Source of the DNA: Pseudorhodoferax aquiterrae
GTDB lineage: Bacteria; Pseudomonadota; Gammaproteobacteria; Burkholderiales; Burkholderiaceae_C
Assembly (NCBI RefSeq): GCF_014652235.1
Contig: NZ_BMYK01000006.1
Location: forward strand, 248,001-312,000
Direction of reading: 5' to 3'
Length of the DNA: 64,000 bases
The stretch's first letter is position 1. Every line of letters begins with the position of its first letter. The notes beneath the pieces were generated by a model. The model ran no database searches and was not told the DNA's origin. It saw only the letters and a list, made by a program, of their open reading frames with translations. A program made the position numbers and the translations under genes. Shown here one piece after another: positions 7,979-16,014 of the stretch.

Positions 7979-8764
7979 TCAGAGCGGAATGTCGCCGGTC
8001 GGGCGGCCGAGCCATTTGTTGGAGAGGCGGTCCGCTTCGCCGGACTTGCGCGCCTCGGTCACGATGTCGTTGATCCTGGTGCGCAGCTTGTCCTCGCCCT
8101 TCGGGATTCCGATGAAGTTCGGGCTCTGGCTCAGCAGCAGCTTGTACTCCAGCCCGAGCTGCGGCTGCGTCTGCATGAGCCGGGACACCGCCGGCTGGCT
8201 GCTGCCGACCGCGGGCACCTGGCCGGAGCCCAGCGCGGCGATGGTCGCGGCATGGTCCTCGAAGCGCATCAGCGTGGTGCCCTGGGGCGCGACCTTGGTC
8301 AGCTCCTGGTCCTCGATCGTGCCGCGCGTCACGGCCACCGACTTGCCGTCGAGGTCGGCGAAGCTCGTGATCGTGACGGACTTGGGCGCGTAGATGCCGC
8401 TGACGAAGGGCGAGTACGCGGCGCTCGTGAAGTCCACGACCTTCTCGCGCTCGGCATTGCGCGCCAGCGTGGAGACCACGATGTCGACCTTGCGCGTCTG
8501 CAGGTAGGGCACGCGGTTGGTGCTGGTCACCGGCACCAGCTCGGCGCGCACGCCCAGCTTGGCGGCGATGTAGTTGGCCATGTCCACGTCCAGGCCCTGG
8601 GGCTTCATGTCGACGCCGACGAAGCCGTAGGGCGGATAGTCGGTCGGCACCGCGGCGCGGATCACGCCGGCCTTGACGATGTCGTCCAGCGCGTTCTGGG
8701 CGAGCGCGCCCATGCTGGTCAGAACGCATGCGGCGCAGACGATGGTGCGGCGAAGAAGAGGCAT
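7979..8764 (-). CDS. Family 3 (amino-acid type) ABC transporter substrate-binding protein
   Basis: A 261-residue periplasmic binding protein with a signal peptide ending in GALA/Q and the family 3 sequence: IVKAGVIRAAVPTDYPPYGF, then DVDMANYIAAKLGVRAELVPV with the acidic ligand-site motif, TRKVDIVVSTLARNAEREKVVDF, and a C-terminal GIPKGEDKLRTRIND. Such proteins bind polar amino acids or related compounds. No family 3 permease or ATPase is adjacent; instead the gene is downstream of a racemase-like enzyme and a polyamine-type permease pair on the same strand, so it may supply another importer or use an unlinked one. The start at 8764 follows from the signal peptide. Confidence 0.88.
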   Translation of the reverse strand: MPLLRRTIVCAACVLTSMGALAQNALDDIVKAGVIRAAVPTDYPPYGFVGVDMKPQGLDVDMANYIAAKLGVRAELVPVTSTNRVPYLQTRKVDIVVSTLARNAEREKVVDFTSAAYSPFVSGIYAPKSVTITSFADLDGKSVAVTRGTIEDQELTKVAPQGTTLMRFEDHAATIAALGSGQVPAVGSSQPAVSRLMQTQPQLGLEYKLLLSQSPNFIGIPKGEDKLRTRINDIVTEARKSGEADRLSNKWLGRPTGDIPL

Positions 8765-8799
8765 GGCAGAACTCCGGTGCGGTTGGAAAAACGGGGTGT

Positions 8800-9585
8800 T
8801 CAGAGGGCGGAACCGTCGGCCAGGCGCTTGGCGAACAGCTGGCCATAGCCGGGCCGCGCGCCGGCGACCTGCAGCGTCTCCAGGCAGTGCCAGAACGAGG
8901 CCTGCACGGCCGAGATGACGGGCTTGCCCAGCGCCTGCTCGAGCGCCTCGATGGCCCCGACCGAGCGGAAGTTGGTGCAGCTGATGAAGATCGCGCTGGC
9001 CTCGGGGTGGTCCACCGAGCGGACCAGGTCGTAGACCTTCTCGAGCGGCACCTCCGCCAGCGCACGGTCCTCGTCGATGCGCAGGTTGGCGTGCCGCACG
9101 ACCTGGTGCCCGTTCTCTTCCAGGAAGCGGATGGCCTTGGCATGCACGGCATCCACGTAGGGCGAGGCCAGCGCCACCTTGCCCGCCCCCACTTCCTTCA
9201 GCGCCGCCAGCGTCGCGGTGGACGCGGTGTTGACGCGCACGCCGGGCACCCATTGCTGCATCTTCGCGATCAGCGCGTGGTCGTAGGCCGTGCCGTGCAG
9301 GAACGACGCACTCGTCCCGCCGAAGCACATCAGGTCGATCGGCGCCGAGCCCACCAGCCGGGCCGACTGCGCCAGCTCCGGCGAATTCATCATCTCCTCG
9401 ATGCCCTCCACCGTGACCTTGGGCAGCTTGATGCGCGTGGTGTGCACGGAGACGCCGGGCGCCGCCATCGCCGACCACTCGGCATCCATGACGATGCTGG
9501 AGGCGATGTAGATCAGGCCGAGCCTGCAGAGATGGCCGGAGCCGTCGTAGCGGAAGACCGGTGGGGGCGTTGTGTTGGGATGCAT
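8800..9585 (-). CDS. Asp/Glu racemase superfamily enzyme (maleate isomerase / arylmalonate decarboxylase-like)
   Basis: A 261-residue enzyme of the two-cysteine racemase fold. Candidate catalytic cysteines are in PIDLMCFGGTSASF (about residue 86) and IFISCTNFRSV (about 200), the spacing seen in maleate cis-trans isomerases and arylmalonate decarboxylases; the VNTASTATLAALKEVG segment also fits that branch. These enzymes move or remove a group next to a carboxylate by Cys-based acid/base chemistry. It lies in a minus-strand run with two polyamine-type permeases and a family 3 binding protein, implying that the imported compound is isomerised or decarboxylated. Substrate is undetermined; hydantoin or amino-acid racemase is an alternative. 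Confidence 0.75.
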   Translation of the reverse strand: MHPNTTPPPVFRYDGSGHLCRLGLIYIASSIVMDAEWSAMAAPGVSVHTTRIKLPKVTVEGIEEMMNSPELAQSARLVGSAPIDLMCFGGTSASFLHGTAYDHALIAKMQQWVPGVRVNTASTATLAALKEVGAGKVALASPYVDAVHAKAIRFLEENGHQVVRHANLRIDEDRALAEVPLEKVYDLVRSVDHPEASAIFISCTNFRSVGAIEALEQALGKPVISAVQASFWHCLETLQVAGARPGYGQLFAKRLADGSAL

Positions 9586-9609
9586 GGATTGCGACAGGCC
9601 GAAGGCAGC

Positions 9610-10428
9610 TCAGTGCCCCTCGATGTTGAGAATCTTCCCGAGGCCCAGGAAGTAGTGGGCGAAGGCCAGCACGGTGGCCGTCACCGCGATGTAGACCACC
9701 GAGAGCGCGGCCAGCGTCGGGTCGGCGAACTCGCGCACGTAGTTGTACATGGCCACCGGCAGCGTCTGCGTGTCCTGCGTGGTCACGAACAGCGAGGCCG
9801 TGAACTCGCTGAACGACATGATGGCCGCGAACAGCCAGCCGCCGAACAGGCCCGGTGCCAGCAGCGGCACCGTCACGGTCAGCAGCACCTTGCGCGGCGA
9901 GGCGCCCAGGCTGGCCGCGGCCTGCTCCAGGCGTTCATCCAGGTTCTCCATGGACACGTAGACGCTGCGCATCACGAAGGGCAGCACCAGCATGACGTGG
10001 CACAGGATGGCGATGCCGTAGCCGCGCTGCACCGAGGCCTGCGAGACCAGGATCAGCAGCCCCAGCCCCAGCGTGAAGTGCGGCACCACCAGCGGCGAAT
10101 GCAGGATGGCCAGCAGCGTCGCCTTGCCCTTGAAGTCCAGCCGCTTCACGGCGATCGACAGCCCGGTGCCGATCACCAGCGCCAGGAACGAGGACCAGCC
10201 CGTGATGACCAGGCTGGCGCGGAAGCCGTGCTGGAAGTCCGGGTAGCTGAAGACGCGCCCGAACCACTTCAGCGAATACGCGCTGGGCGGGAACGCGAGG
10301 ATGGCCTTCTCGTTGAAGGCGGCGATGGTGACCACCACCACCGGCAGCAGCACGAAGGCCAGCAGGATGGCGATCAGCACGGGGCCGGCGATGCGCAGCG
10401 GCAGCGGCAGGGCGCTCTGGATCTTCAT
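9610..10428 (-). CDS. PotC-type ABC transporter permease
   Basis: A 272-residue inner-membrane permease with six predicted hydrophobic segments, starting with a long one (ISGPVLIAILLAFVLLPVVVV region, about 14-34). The cytoplasmic EAA loop that contacts the ATPase is visible as EQAAASLGASPRKVLLTVTV (about 175-194). It resembles PotC/YdcV-type subunits of the polyamine/opine importer family. It begins 4 nt after the stop of the upstream permease gene, so both are in one operon with the binding protein at 11325. The matching ATPase is probably the gene at 17543 rather than a neighbour. Confidence 0.9.
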   Translation of the reverse strand: MKIQSALPLPLRIAGPVLIAILLAFVLLPVVVVTIAAFNEKAILAFPPSAYSLKWFGRVFSYPDFQHGFRASLVITGWSSFLALVIGTGLSIAVKRLDFKGKATLLAILHSPLVVPHFTLGLGLLILVSQASVQRGYGIAILCHVMLVLPFVMRSVYVSMENLDERLEQAAASLGASPRKVLLTVTVPLLAPGLFGGWLFAAIMSFSEFTASLFVTTQDTQTLPVAMYNYVREFADPTLAALSVVYIAVTATVLAFAHYFLGLGKILNIEGH

Positions 10429-10432
10429 GGTG

Positions 10433-11281
10433 TCAGTGGCCGCCGATCGTCTTCAGGCGCCGGGTCAGCTGGGCCAGCGCCAGCAGCGCGGCGGCGGTCA
10501 GCAGCAGACCCACCACGCTCAGGCTCGCGGCCAGCGGGAAGTTCATGGACGAGAAGCCGAGCTGGTAGACCAGCGTGGACACGGTGGGCACGCGGCCGCC
10601 GCCGATCATCTGCGGCGTGGCGAAGGCGCTGAAGGTCCAGGCGAAGGCGGTGGTGATGCTGGCCAGGATGCCGGGCATGGACAGCGGCAGCGTGACCGTG
10701 AGGAAGGTCTTGACCGGGCCCGCGCCCAGGCTTTGCGCGGCCTTCTCGTAGTCGCGGTCGATGTGCGAGATGGCCGTGGCCAGCATCAGCACCACCACCG
10801 GAATGGTCACGTGCACGAGTGCCACCAGCACGCCCAGGTGCGTGAACATGAGTTCGAGCGGCCACTCGATCAGGCCGAGATGGCGCAGCACGCCGTTGAT
10901 GAAACCGTTGCTGCCCAGCACCGCGATCCACGAGTAGGTGCGCACGATCTCGCCCAGGAACAGCGGCGTGATGGACACCACCAGGATGAAGGACTTGAGC
11001 GCGCGGTGGCGCACGCGCACCAGCGCATAGGCCAGCGGGTAGGCCACCAGCAGCGAGAACACCGTCGTCTCCAGGCTCAACAGCAAGGTGTTGGCGAACG
11101 CGCTGAGGTAGATCGACTTGGTCAGCCCGCTGAAGTTCTCCAGCGTGAAGCCGCCCACGTCCAGCGAGCCCGGCACGAAGGCCCGGAAGCTGAACTGCAG
11201 CACGGCCAGCAGGGACACGGCGATGCACGCCGCAACGATGACGGCCGGAGACACCAGCCAGGCGCGTAGATCGGAACGCAT
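10433..11281 (-). CDS. PotB-type ABC transporter permease
   Basis: A 282-residue permease with six predicted membrane segments (first near residues 12-32, PAVIVAACIAVSLLAVLQF). The EAA loop is EKAAQSLGAGPVKTFLTVTL. The long periplasmic stretch after segment 1 (VPGSLDVGGFTLENFSGL) is typical of PotB/PotH subunits. I use the ATG at 11281, which has AAGG upstream; an in-frame GTG at 11287 is the alternative. It is the second gene of the operon after the binding protein and pairs with the permease at 9610 to form the heterodimeric membrane channel. Confidence 0.9.
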   Translation of the reverse strand: MRSDLRAWLVSPAVIVAACIAVSLLAVLQFSFRAFVPGSLDVGGFTLENFSGLTKSIYLSAFANTLLLSLETTVFSLLVAYPLAYALVRVRHRALKSFILVVSITPLFLGEIVRTYSWIAVLGSNGFINGVLRHLGLIEWPLELMFTHLGVLVALVHVTIPVVVLMLATAISHIDRDYEKAAQSLGAGPVKTFLTVTLPLSMPGILASITTAFAWTFSAFATPQMIGGGRVPTVSTLVYQLGFSSMNFPLAASLSVVGLLLTAAALLALAQLTRRLKTIGGH

Positions 11282-11324
11282 GCCCACCCTTCTCGAAACC
11301 CAGTTGCCCGATGTCGCGGGGAGA

Positions 11325-12353
11325 TCAGTTCATGATGTTTTCGGTGAACCACTTGCGCCACTCCGCGGTCTTCTCGGCGCGCAGCTTGTTGTCGATCACG
11401 ATGGTCTGGGTGTCCCACTGCTCCTTGGTCGTGAACACGCCGGGCAGCTTGGCGTCCTCGGCCGACACCTTGGCGTTGCCGACGACCGGGCTGGCCTTCT
11501 TGGACGCGACGATCCGGGACTGCACGTCGGCCGACAGCGCGATGTTCAGGAACTTGTAGGCCAGGTCGGCCTTGGTCGTGCCCTTCATGATGGCCATGGT
11601 GTCCACGCCCAGCACGGCGCCTTCCTTGGGCATCACGACCTTGATCGGCACGCCCTGGCTGGCCATGTGGTACGCGTTCATCGACAGGATCACCTCCACC
11701 GGCGTCTCGCCCGTGGCGATCAGCTGCTGCGCGTTGGCGTCGTTGGTGTAGAAGGCCTTGAAGTTGGGTTTGAGCGCCTTGAGCTTGTCCTGGCCCTTCT
11801 CCCAGCTCGCGGCATCGCCGCCCGACAGCATGGCCGACACCGCGATGATGTGGCTGGGGTCGAAGTCGGGCGCGCTGAGCTTGCCCTTGAGCGCCGGGTT
11901 CCACAGGTCGTTCCAGCTCTCCAGCTTGATGCTCGCGGGCACCAGGTCCGGGCGGTAGCCGATGGAGTAGACGTACGCCCAGCTGCCGATGTGGAAGGGG
12001 CTGATCTTGGCGCGGTCGACCAGGTGCGCGTAGTTCGGCAGCTTGGCGGTGTCGATCTGCTCGAACAGGTTGCTGCCCACGTACAGCCAGCCCACGTGCG
12101 AGGTCGTGAAGGTGATGTCGCTCTCGGGCTTGGTCGCGAGCTTGGCCTTGTTCAGGCGGTCGATGGTGCCGCCCGTCACGTACTTCACGGGCACGCCGGT
12201 CTGGCGCGTGAATTCCTTGCCGATGTTCTCGTCGATGAGGTCGCGGAAGCTGCCGCCCCAGGTGCTCACCACGAGCGCGTTGTCCTGTGCCCAGGCGGTG
12301 GTGCCGCCCAGCGTGGCCGAGAGCGCGCACAGAGTCAGAAGCTTGCGAATCAT
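11325..12353 (-). CDS. PotD-type ABC transporter substrate-binding protein
   Basis: A 342-residue periplasmic binding protein. The signal peptide (MIRKLLTLCALSATLGGTTA, cleavage near AWA/Q) leads into ALVVSTWGGSFRDLIDENIG, the opening of the polyamine/opine binding family, with YVYSIGYRPDLVPASI and ESWNDLWNPALKGKLSAPD further on. It delivers its ligand to the two permeases just downstream. GAGG precedes the ATG. The gene is divergent from the ridA-like gene at 12643 and the 289-bp gap contains a long inverted repeat. A polyamine, opine or similar cationic or amino compound is the likely ligand; I cannot choose among them. Confidence 0.9.
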   Translation of the reverse strand: MIRKLLTLCALSATLGGTTAWAQDNALVVSTWGGSFRDLIDENIGKEFTRQTGVPVKYVTGGTIDRLNKAKLATKPESDITFTTSHVGWLYVGSNLFEQIDTAKLPNYAHLVDRAKISPFHIGSWAYVYSIGYRPDLVPASIKLESWNDLWNPALKGKLSAPDFDPSHIIAVSAMLSGGDAASWEKGQDKLKALKPNFKAFYTNDANAQQLIATGETPVEVILSMNAYHMASQGVPIKVVMPKEGAVLGVDTMAIMKGTTKADLAYKFLNIALSADVQSRIVASKKASPVVGNAKVSAEDAKLPGVFTTKEQWDTQTIVIDNKLRAEKTAEWRKWFTENIMN

Positions 12354-12496
12354 TGATTGACCTCGATCGTGAAAGTGAAAGATCTGCCGGTACCGGCCAT
12401 GCCCGGGTGCCGCCGCCGCGCCACCCCGCACCACGGACCGGATCATGGGAAGCCCGGCCGGCACGGCCAAGTCGCCTTTTACGTAGAGGTGCCTCA

Positions 12497-12537
12497 AATT
12501 TTCCGAGGGGGCCGGCGCCCCGTCCGGCTCGGAAATT
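12497..12537. promoter_or_regulatory. Inverted repeat in the divergent potD-like/ridA-like gap
   Basis: AATTTTCCGAG (12497-12507) and CTCGGAAATT (12528-12537) form arms around a GC-rich centre that itself contains GGGGC-CGGC-GCCCC. The position, 144 bp before the binding-protein start and 106 bp before the ridA-like start, suits an operator for the nearby LysR regulator (13798), but a transcript hairpin is also possible. Confidence 0.35.
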
Positions 12538-12642
12538 CCTAAACGGTCGCCCGGAAAAAACAAATGGCGTCCCGGGCCGGTGCGGATGACCATGGCGCTC
12601 CCGACGCCCGCGGCGTCATCCGCCACCCGCCCTGCAGCGACC

Positions 12643-13056
12643 ATGAAGCACACCCGCATCCGCCCTTTCAACACCAAGGTCACCTATCCGGAACAGAAGC
12701 TGGACAATGACCTCTGCCAGGCCGTCGTCGCCCGCGGCCGCACCGTTTTCCTGCGCGGGCAGATCGGCCAGAACCTGGACACCTCCGAGAGCGTGTGCAT
12801 CGGCGACGCGGGCGGGCAGGCCGAGCAGGCCATGGCCAACATCGCCATGCTGCTCGAGGAGGCCGGCGGCGAGCTGCAGGACATCTGCAAGATCACCATC
12901 TACCTCACCGACCCGCGCTACCGCGAGGCCGTCTACCTCGTGGTCGGCCGCTGGCTCAAGGGTGTGTTCCCGGTGTCCACCGGCATCGTGGTCTCGGTCC
13001 TGGCCCGGCCCGAATGGCTGGTGGAGATCGACGCCACGGCTGTCATTCCTGATTGA
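12643..13056 (+). CDS. RidA (YjgF/YER057c/UK114) family protein
   Basis: A 137-residue member of the RidA superfamily. It shows the family plan: VVARGRTVFLRGQIGQNLD, then GQAEQAMANIAMLLEEAGG, DICKITIYLTDPRYREAVY, and PVSTGIVVSVLARPEWLVEID ending in the conserved Glu. Archetypal RidA hydrolyses reactive enamine/imine intermediates and has a conserved Arg in a CVRVxR-type strand; here that position lies in SVLARPEW, so an Arg is retained but the context differs from archetypal RidA. It is probably a catabolic subfamily member. The DUF1028 gene follows after 5 nt, so the pair is an operon divergent from the ABC transporter operon. Confidence 0.88.
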   Translation: MKHTRIRPFNTKVTYPEQKLDNDLCQAVVARGRTVFLRGQIGQNLDTSESVCIGDAGGQAEQAMANIAMLLEEAGGELQDICKITIYLTDPRYREAVYLVVGRWLKGVFPVSTGIVVSVLARPEWLVEIDATAVIPD

Positions 13057-13061
13057 GCGCG

Positions 13062-13733
13062 ATGACGTTCTCCATCGTTGCGCGCTGCCCTGCCACCGGC
13101 CAGTTCGGCGCGGCCGTGGCCTCGTCCTCGCCCGCCGTGGCGGCGCGCTGCGTGCGCGGCCGCAAGGGCGTGGGCGCCGCCGCCAGCCAGAACATCACCG
13201 ACCCCGACCTGGGCCCGCTGCTGCTCGATCGGATGGCCGCCGGCAAAACGCCCGAGCAGGCCGTGGCCGAACTGCGCCAGCGCCCCTTCATCGACTACCG
13301 CCAGCTCATGGCCATCGACGCGCACAACCCGCCGGTGGTGTTCACGGGCGCCAACGCGCTGGGCACCCTGGCCAGCGTGGTGGGCACGCATGCGGCCTGC
13401 GCCGGCAACATGCTGCACGACCACGGCGTGCCGGCCGCCATGCTGGCCGCCTTCGAGCAGGCCGAGGGCGCGCTGGCCGAACGCCTGATGCAGGCCATGC
13501 TGGCCGGCCAGGCGGCCGGTGGCGAGGAAGGCCCCTTGCACTCGGCCGGCCTGCTGGTCTACGGGGCGCAGAACTGGCCCATCGTGGACCTGCGGCTGGA
13601 CTGGGTCGAGGCCGATCCGGTGCAGGCGCTGTACGCCACCTGGAAGGTCTACGAGCCGCAGCTGCTGGCCTACGTCACGCGGGCGCTGGACCCGCGCGCG
13701 GCGCCCAGTTTCGGCGTGCCGGGAGACCTCTGA
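13062..13733 (+). CDS. DUF1028 family protein (Ntn-hydrolase-like)
   Basis: A protein of about 223 residues that fits DUF1028 end to end: TFSIVARCPATGQFGAAVAS at the N terminus, CVRGRKGVGAAASQNITDP, a GNMLHDHGVPAAML segment, and GPLHSAGLLVYGAQNWPIVD. Members resemble Ntn hydrolases; no reaction is well established. I use the ATG at 13062, because the family starts at this TFSIVAR motif; a TTG nine bases upstream overlaps the ridA-like stop. DUF1028, RidA, M20 deacylase and polyamine-type ABC genes recur together in proteobacteria, and all are present here, which argues for a joint catabolic role. Confidence 0.88.
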   Translation: MTFSIVARCPATGQFGAAVASSSPAVAARCVRGRKGVGAAASQNITDPDLGPLLLDRMAAGKTPEQAVAELRQRPFIDYRQLMAIDAHNPPVVFTGANALGTLASVVGTHAACAGNMLHDHGVPAAMLAAFEQAEGALAERLMQAMLAGQAAGGEEGPLHSAGLLVYGAQNWPIVDLRLDWVEADPVQALYATWKVYEPQLLAYVTRALDPRAAPSFGVPGDL

Positions 13734-13797
13734 AGGGCGCGTCGCTACACTGGCCCGTTGCCTTTTCGCGCCGCGCCCGGGCGCCCTTCTGACCGAC

Positions 13798-14781
13798 ATG
13801 CTCAACCGCGTTTCCCTGCGCCAGATGGAGTACTTCGTCGCGACGGCCAAGCACGGCAGCATTGCCGCGGCCTCCGCGCAGATCCACATCTCCTCGCCCT
13901 CGATCTCCGCGGCCATCGCCCACATCGAGAGCGAACTCAACGTGCAGCTGTTCGTGCGCCATCCGTCCAAGGGGCTCGGGCTGACGGCCATCGGCACGCT
14001 GGTGCTGAACCAGTGCGAGGACGTGCTCGAACGCTCCTCGCGCCTGTACGAGATCGCATCGGACGCGGGCGACGTGATGCAGGGCCCGCTGCGCGTGGGC
14101 AGCTTCCAGTCCCTGACGGCCATGATCGCGCCGGAGGTCATCTACGGCTTCGCCCGCGCGTTCGAGAAGGTCGAGATGCAGATGGTGGAGGGCGACCAGG
14201 AAGTCCTCATGAACAAGCTGCGCGCGCTGGAGATCGACCTGGCGCTGACCTACGACCTGCGGCTGGACGAGGACATCGCCTTCGAGAGCCTGGCCACGCT
14301 GCCGCCCTATGTGCTCGTGAGCGAGCTGCACCCGCTGGCGCAGCAGAAGGCCGTGACCTTCGAGGAACTGGCGCCGCAGCCCTTCGTGCTGCTGGACCTG
14401 CCCATGAGCCGCGAGTACTTCACCTCGCTGTTCGCCAGTGCCGGCGTGACGCCCAACATCGTGGCGCGCTCGCGCTCGGAGGAGGTGGTGCGCTCCATGG
14501 CCGCCAACGGCATCGGCTATGCGCTGTTCAACGTGCGGCCCAAATCCAACCTGGCGCTGGACGGCAAGCGCCTGGTGCGCGTGCGCCTGGCCGGCAAGCA
14601 CCGTCCCATGCTGCTGGGCCTGGCCACCTACAAGCCCATGAAGCAGTCCCGGCTGACCCGGGCCTTCATGGACCGCTGCCGTGCCTACATCTCGGACCAG
14701 TACATCCCGGGCATGAGCGCGGCGAGTTTCTTCGACCCCCATCTCGTGGTGCCCGAGGCGCCACCGGCACCACCCACATGA
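13798..14781 (+). CDS. LysR-family transcriptional regulator
   Basis: A 327-residue LysR protein with the N-terminal helix-turn-helix (LRQMEYFVATAKHGSIAAAS, SSPSISAAIAHIESELNVQL, FVRHPSKGLGLTAIG) and an effector domain from about residue 97 (GPLRVGSFQSLTAMIAPEVI). The ATG at 13798 is chosen because the family domain begins about seven residues in; the longer open frame overlaps the DUF1028 gene. Its stop overlaps the start of the ArgE-like gene (ATGA), so regulator and deacylase are coupled. The likely targets are its own operon and the transporter genes around it. Confidence 0.9.
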   Translation: MLNRVSLRQMEYFVATAKHGSIAAASAQIHISSPSISAAIAHIESELNVQLFVRHPSKGLGLTAIGTLVLNQCEDVLERSSRLYEIASDAGDVMQGPLRVGSFQSLTAMIAPEVIYGFARAFEKVEMQMVEGDQEVLMNKLRALEIDLALTYDLRLDEDIAFESLATLPPYVLVSELHPLAQQKAVTFEELAPQPFVLLDLPMSREYFTSLFASAGVTPNIVARSRSEEVVRSMAANGIGYALFNVRPKSNLALDGKRLVRVRLAGKHRPMLLGLATYKPMKQSRLTRAFMDRCRAYISDQYIPGMSAASFFDPHLVVPEAPPAPPT

Positions 14782-15950
14782 CCCCTGCCCGCTCCGCCAG
14801 CGTCGCCCTGCTGGAGACGCTGATCGCCTTTCCCTCGGTCTCGCTGCGGCCCAACGACGGACTCATCGCCGCGGTGCAGGAGATCCTGGCCCGGGCCGGC
14901 ATCGATTCCACGCGCGCGCCCGACCCCGAGGACCCGCGCCGCACCAACCTGTTCGCCTCGGTCGGCCCCGCGGGCGTGCCGGGCGTGCTGCTGTCCGGCC
15001 ACACCGACGTGGTGCCCGTGGACGGCCAGCCCTGGACCTCGCCGCCCTTCGAGGCCACGCACCGGGACGGCCGCATCTACGGGCGCGGCGCGGCCGACAT
15101 GAAGGGCTTCGTCGCCTGCGCGGTCACGGCCATGGTGGCGGCGGCCGGCCGGCCGCTGCGGCGCCCGCTGCAGCTCGCGCTGTCCTTCGACGAGGAGATC
15201 GGCTGCGTCGGCGTGCGCCACCTGCTGCGCCGGCTCGAAGGCCATTTGCCGGCGCCCGAGCTGTGCATCGTCGGCGAGCCCACGCTGATGCGCATCGGCA
15301 CCGGCCACAAGGGCAAGGCCGCCTACCGGGCGGTCTGCTGCGGCCAGGCCGGCCACTCGGGCCTGGCGCCGCAGTTCGTCAACGCCATCCACATGGCCGC
15401 CGACCTCGTGGCCTCGGCGCGCGCGGTGCAGCGCGCGCTGGCCGAGAGCGGCCCGCGCGAGGACGGCTACGGCGTGCCCTACTCCACCGTGCACGTGGGC
15501 ACCATCCAGGGCGGCCGCGCGCTCAACATCGTGCCGAGCGAATGCACGGTCGACTTCGAGATCCGCAACGTGGCGCAGGACGAACCCGCACAGATCCTCG
15601 CGCGCATCCTGCAGGACCTGGCCGCGCGCGTGCAGCGCGAGGCCCAGCATGCCGACGCGCCGCTGCCCGAGATCATGCTGCGCAACAGCTACCCCAGCCT
15701 GTCCACACCCGACGACGCGCCGGCCGTCGGCCTGCTGCGCACGCTGCTGCCCGAGGGCACGCCCACCACCCGGGTCGACTACGGCAGCGAGGGCGGCCTG
15801 TTCAAGCAGTGCTGGGAGCAGACGCCCGTGCTGGTCTGCGGCCCCGGCAGCATCACCGTGGCGCACAAGGCCGACGAGTACGTGGAGCTGGCCCAGCTGG
15901 ACGCCTGCGACCGCATGCTGGCCGGGCTTGTCGACTTCCTCTGCCGCTGA
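14778..15950 (+). CDS. M20 deacylase, ArgE (acetylornithine deacetylase)-like
   Basis: A 390-residue M20A enzyme. Active-site motifs in order: LLSGHTDVVP (His/Asp, about residue 77), YGRGAADMKGF (about 108), LSFDEEIGCVG (Glu pair, about 140), CIVGEPT (Asp/Glu ligand region), SGLAP with the lid-domain His, and VAHKADEYV (last His). ArgE-type enzymes remove N-acyl groups from amino acids. Its position in a catabolic cluster with ABC transport, RidA and DUF1028 suggests a substrate other than acetylornithine, so I do not give it the argE symbol. Translation is coupled to the upstream LysR gene. Confidence 0.88.
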   Translation: MTPARSASVALLETLIAFPSVSLRPNDGLIAAVQEILARAGIDSTRAPDPEDPRRTNLFASVGPAGVPGVLLSGHTDVVPVDGQPWTSPPFEATHRDGRIYGRGAADMKGFVACAVTAMVAAAGRPLRRPLQLALSFDEEIGCVGVRHLLRRLEGHLPAPELCIVGEPTLMRIGTGHKGKAAYRAVCCGQAGHSGLAPQFVNAIHMAADLVASARAVQRALAESGPREDGYGVPYSTVHVGTIQGGRALNIVPSECTVDFEIRNVAQDEPAQILARILQDLAARVQREAQHADAPLPEIMLRNSYPSLSTPDDAPAVGLLRTLLPEGTPTTRVDYGSEGGLFKQCWEQTPVLVCGPGSITVAHKADEYVELAQLDACDRMLAGLVDFLCR

Positions 15951-15959
15951 TCGGCCCGG

Positions 15960-15985
15960 CCGCAGCATGCTGCGGTCCACGGACC
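15960..15985. terminator. Possible bidirectional hairpin between convergent genes
   Basis: A perfect 16-bp palindrome (CCGCAGCA/TGCTGCGG, 15960-15975) followed by GGTCC-AC-GGACC sits in the 64-bp gap between the convergent deacylase and monooxygenase genes. There is no T-run on either side, so intrinsic termination is uncertain. Confidence 0.35.
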
Positions 15986-16014
15986 CGCGGCCGCTGCTGC
16001 ACGCCTGCGCGCGC

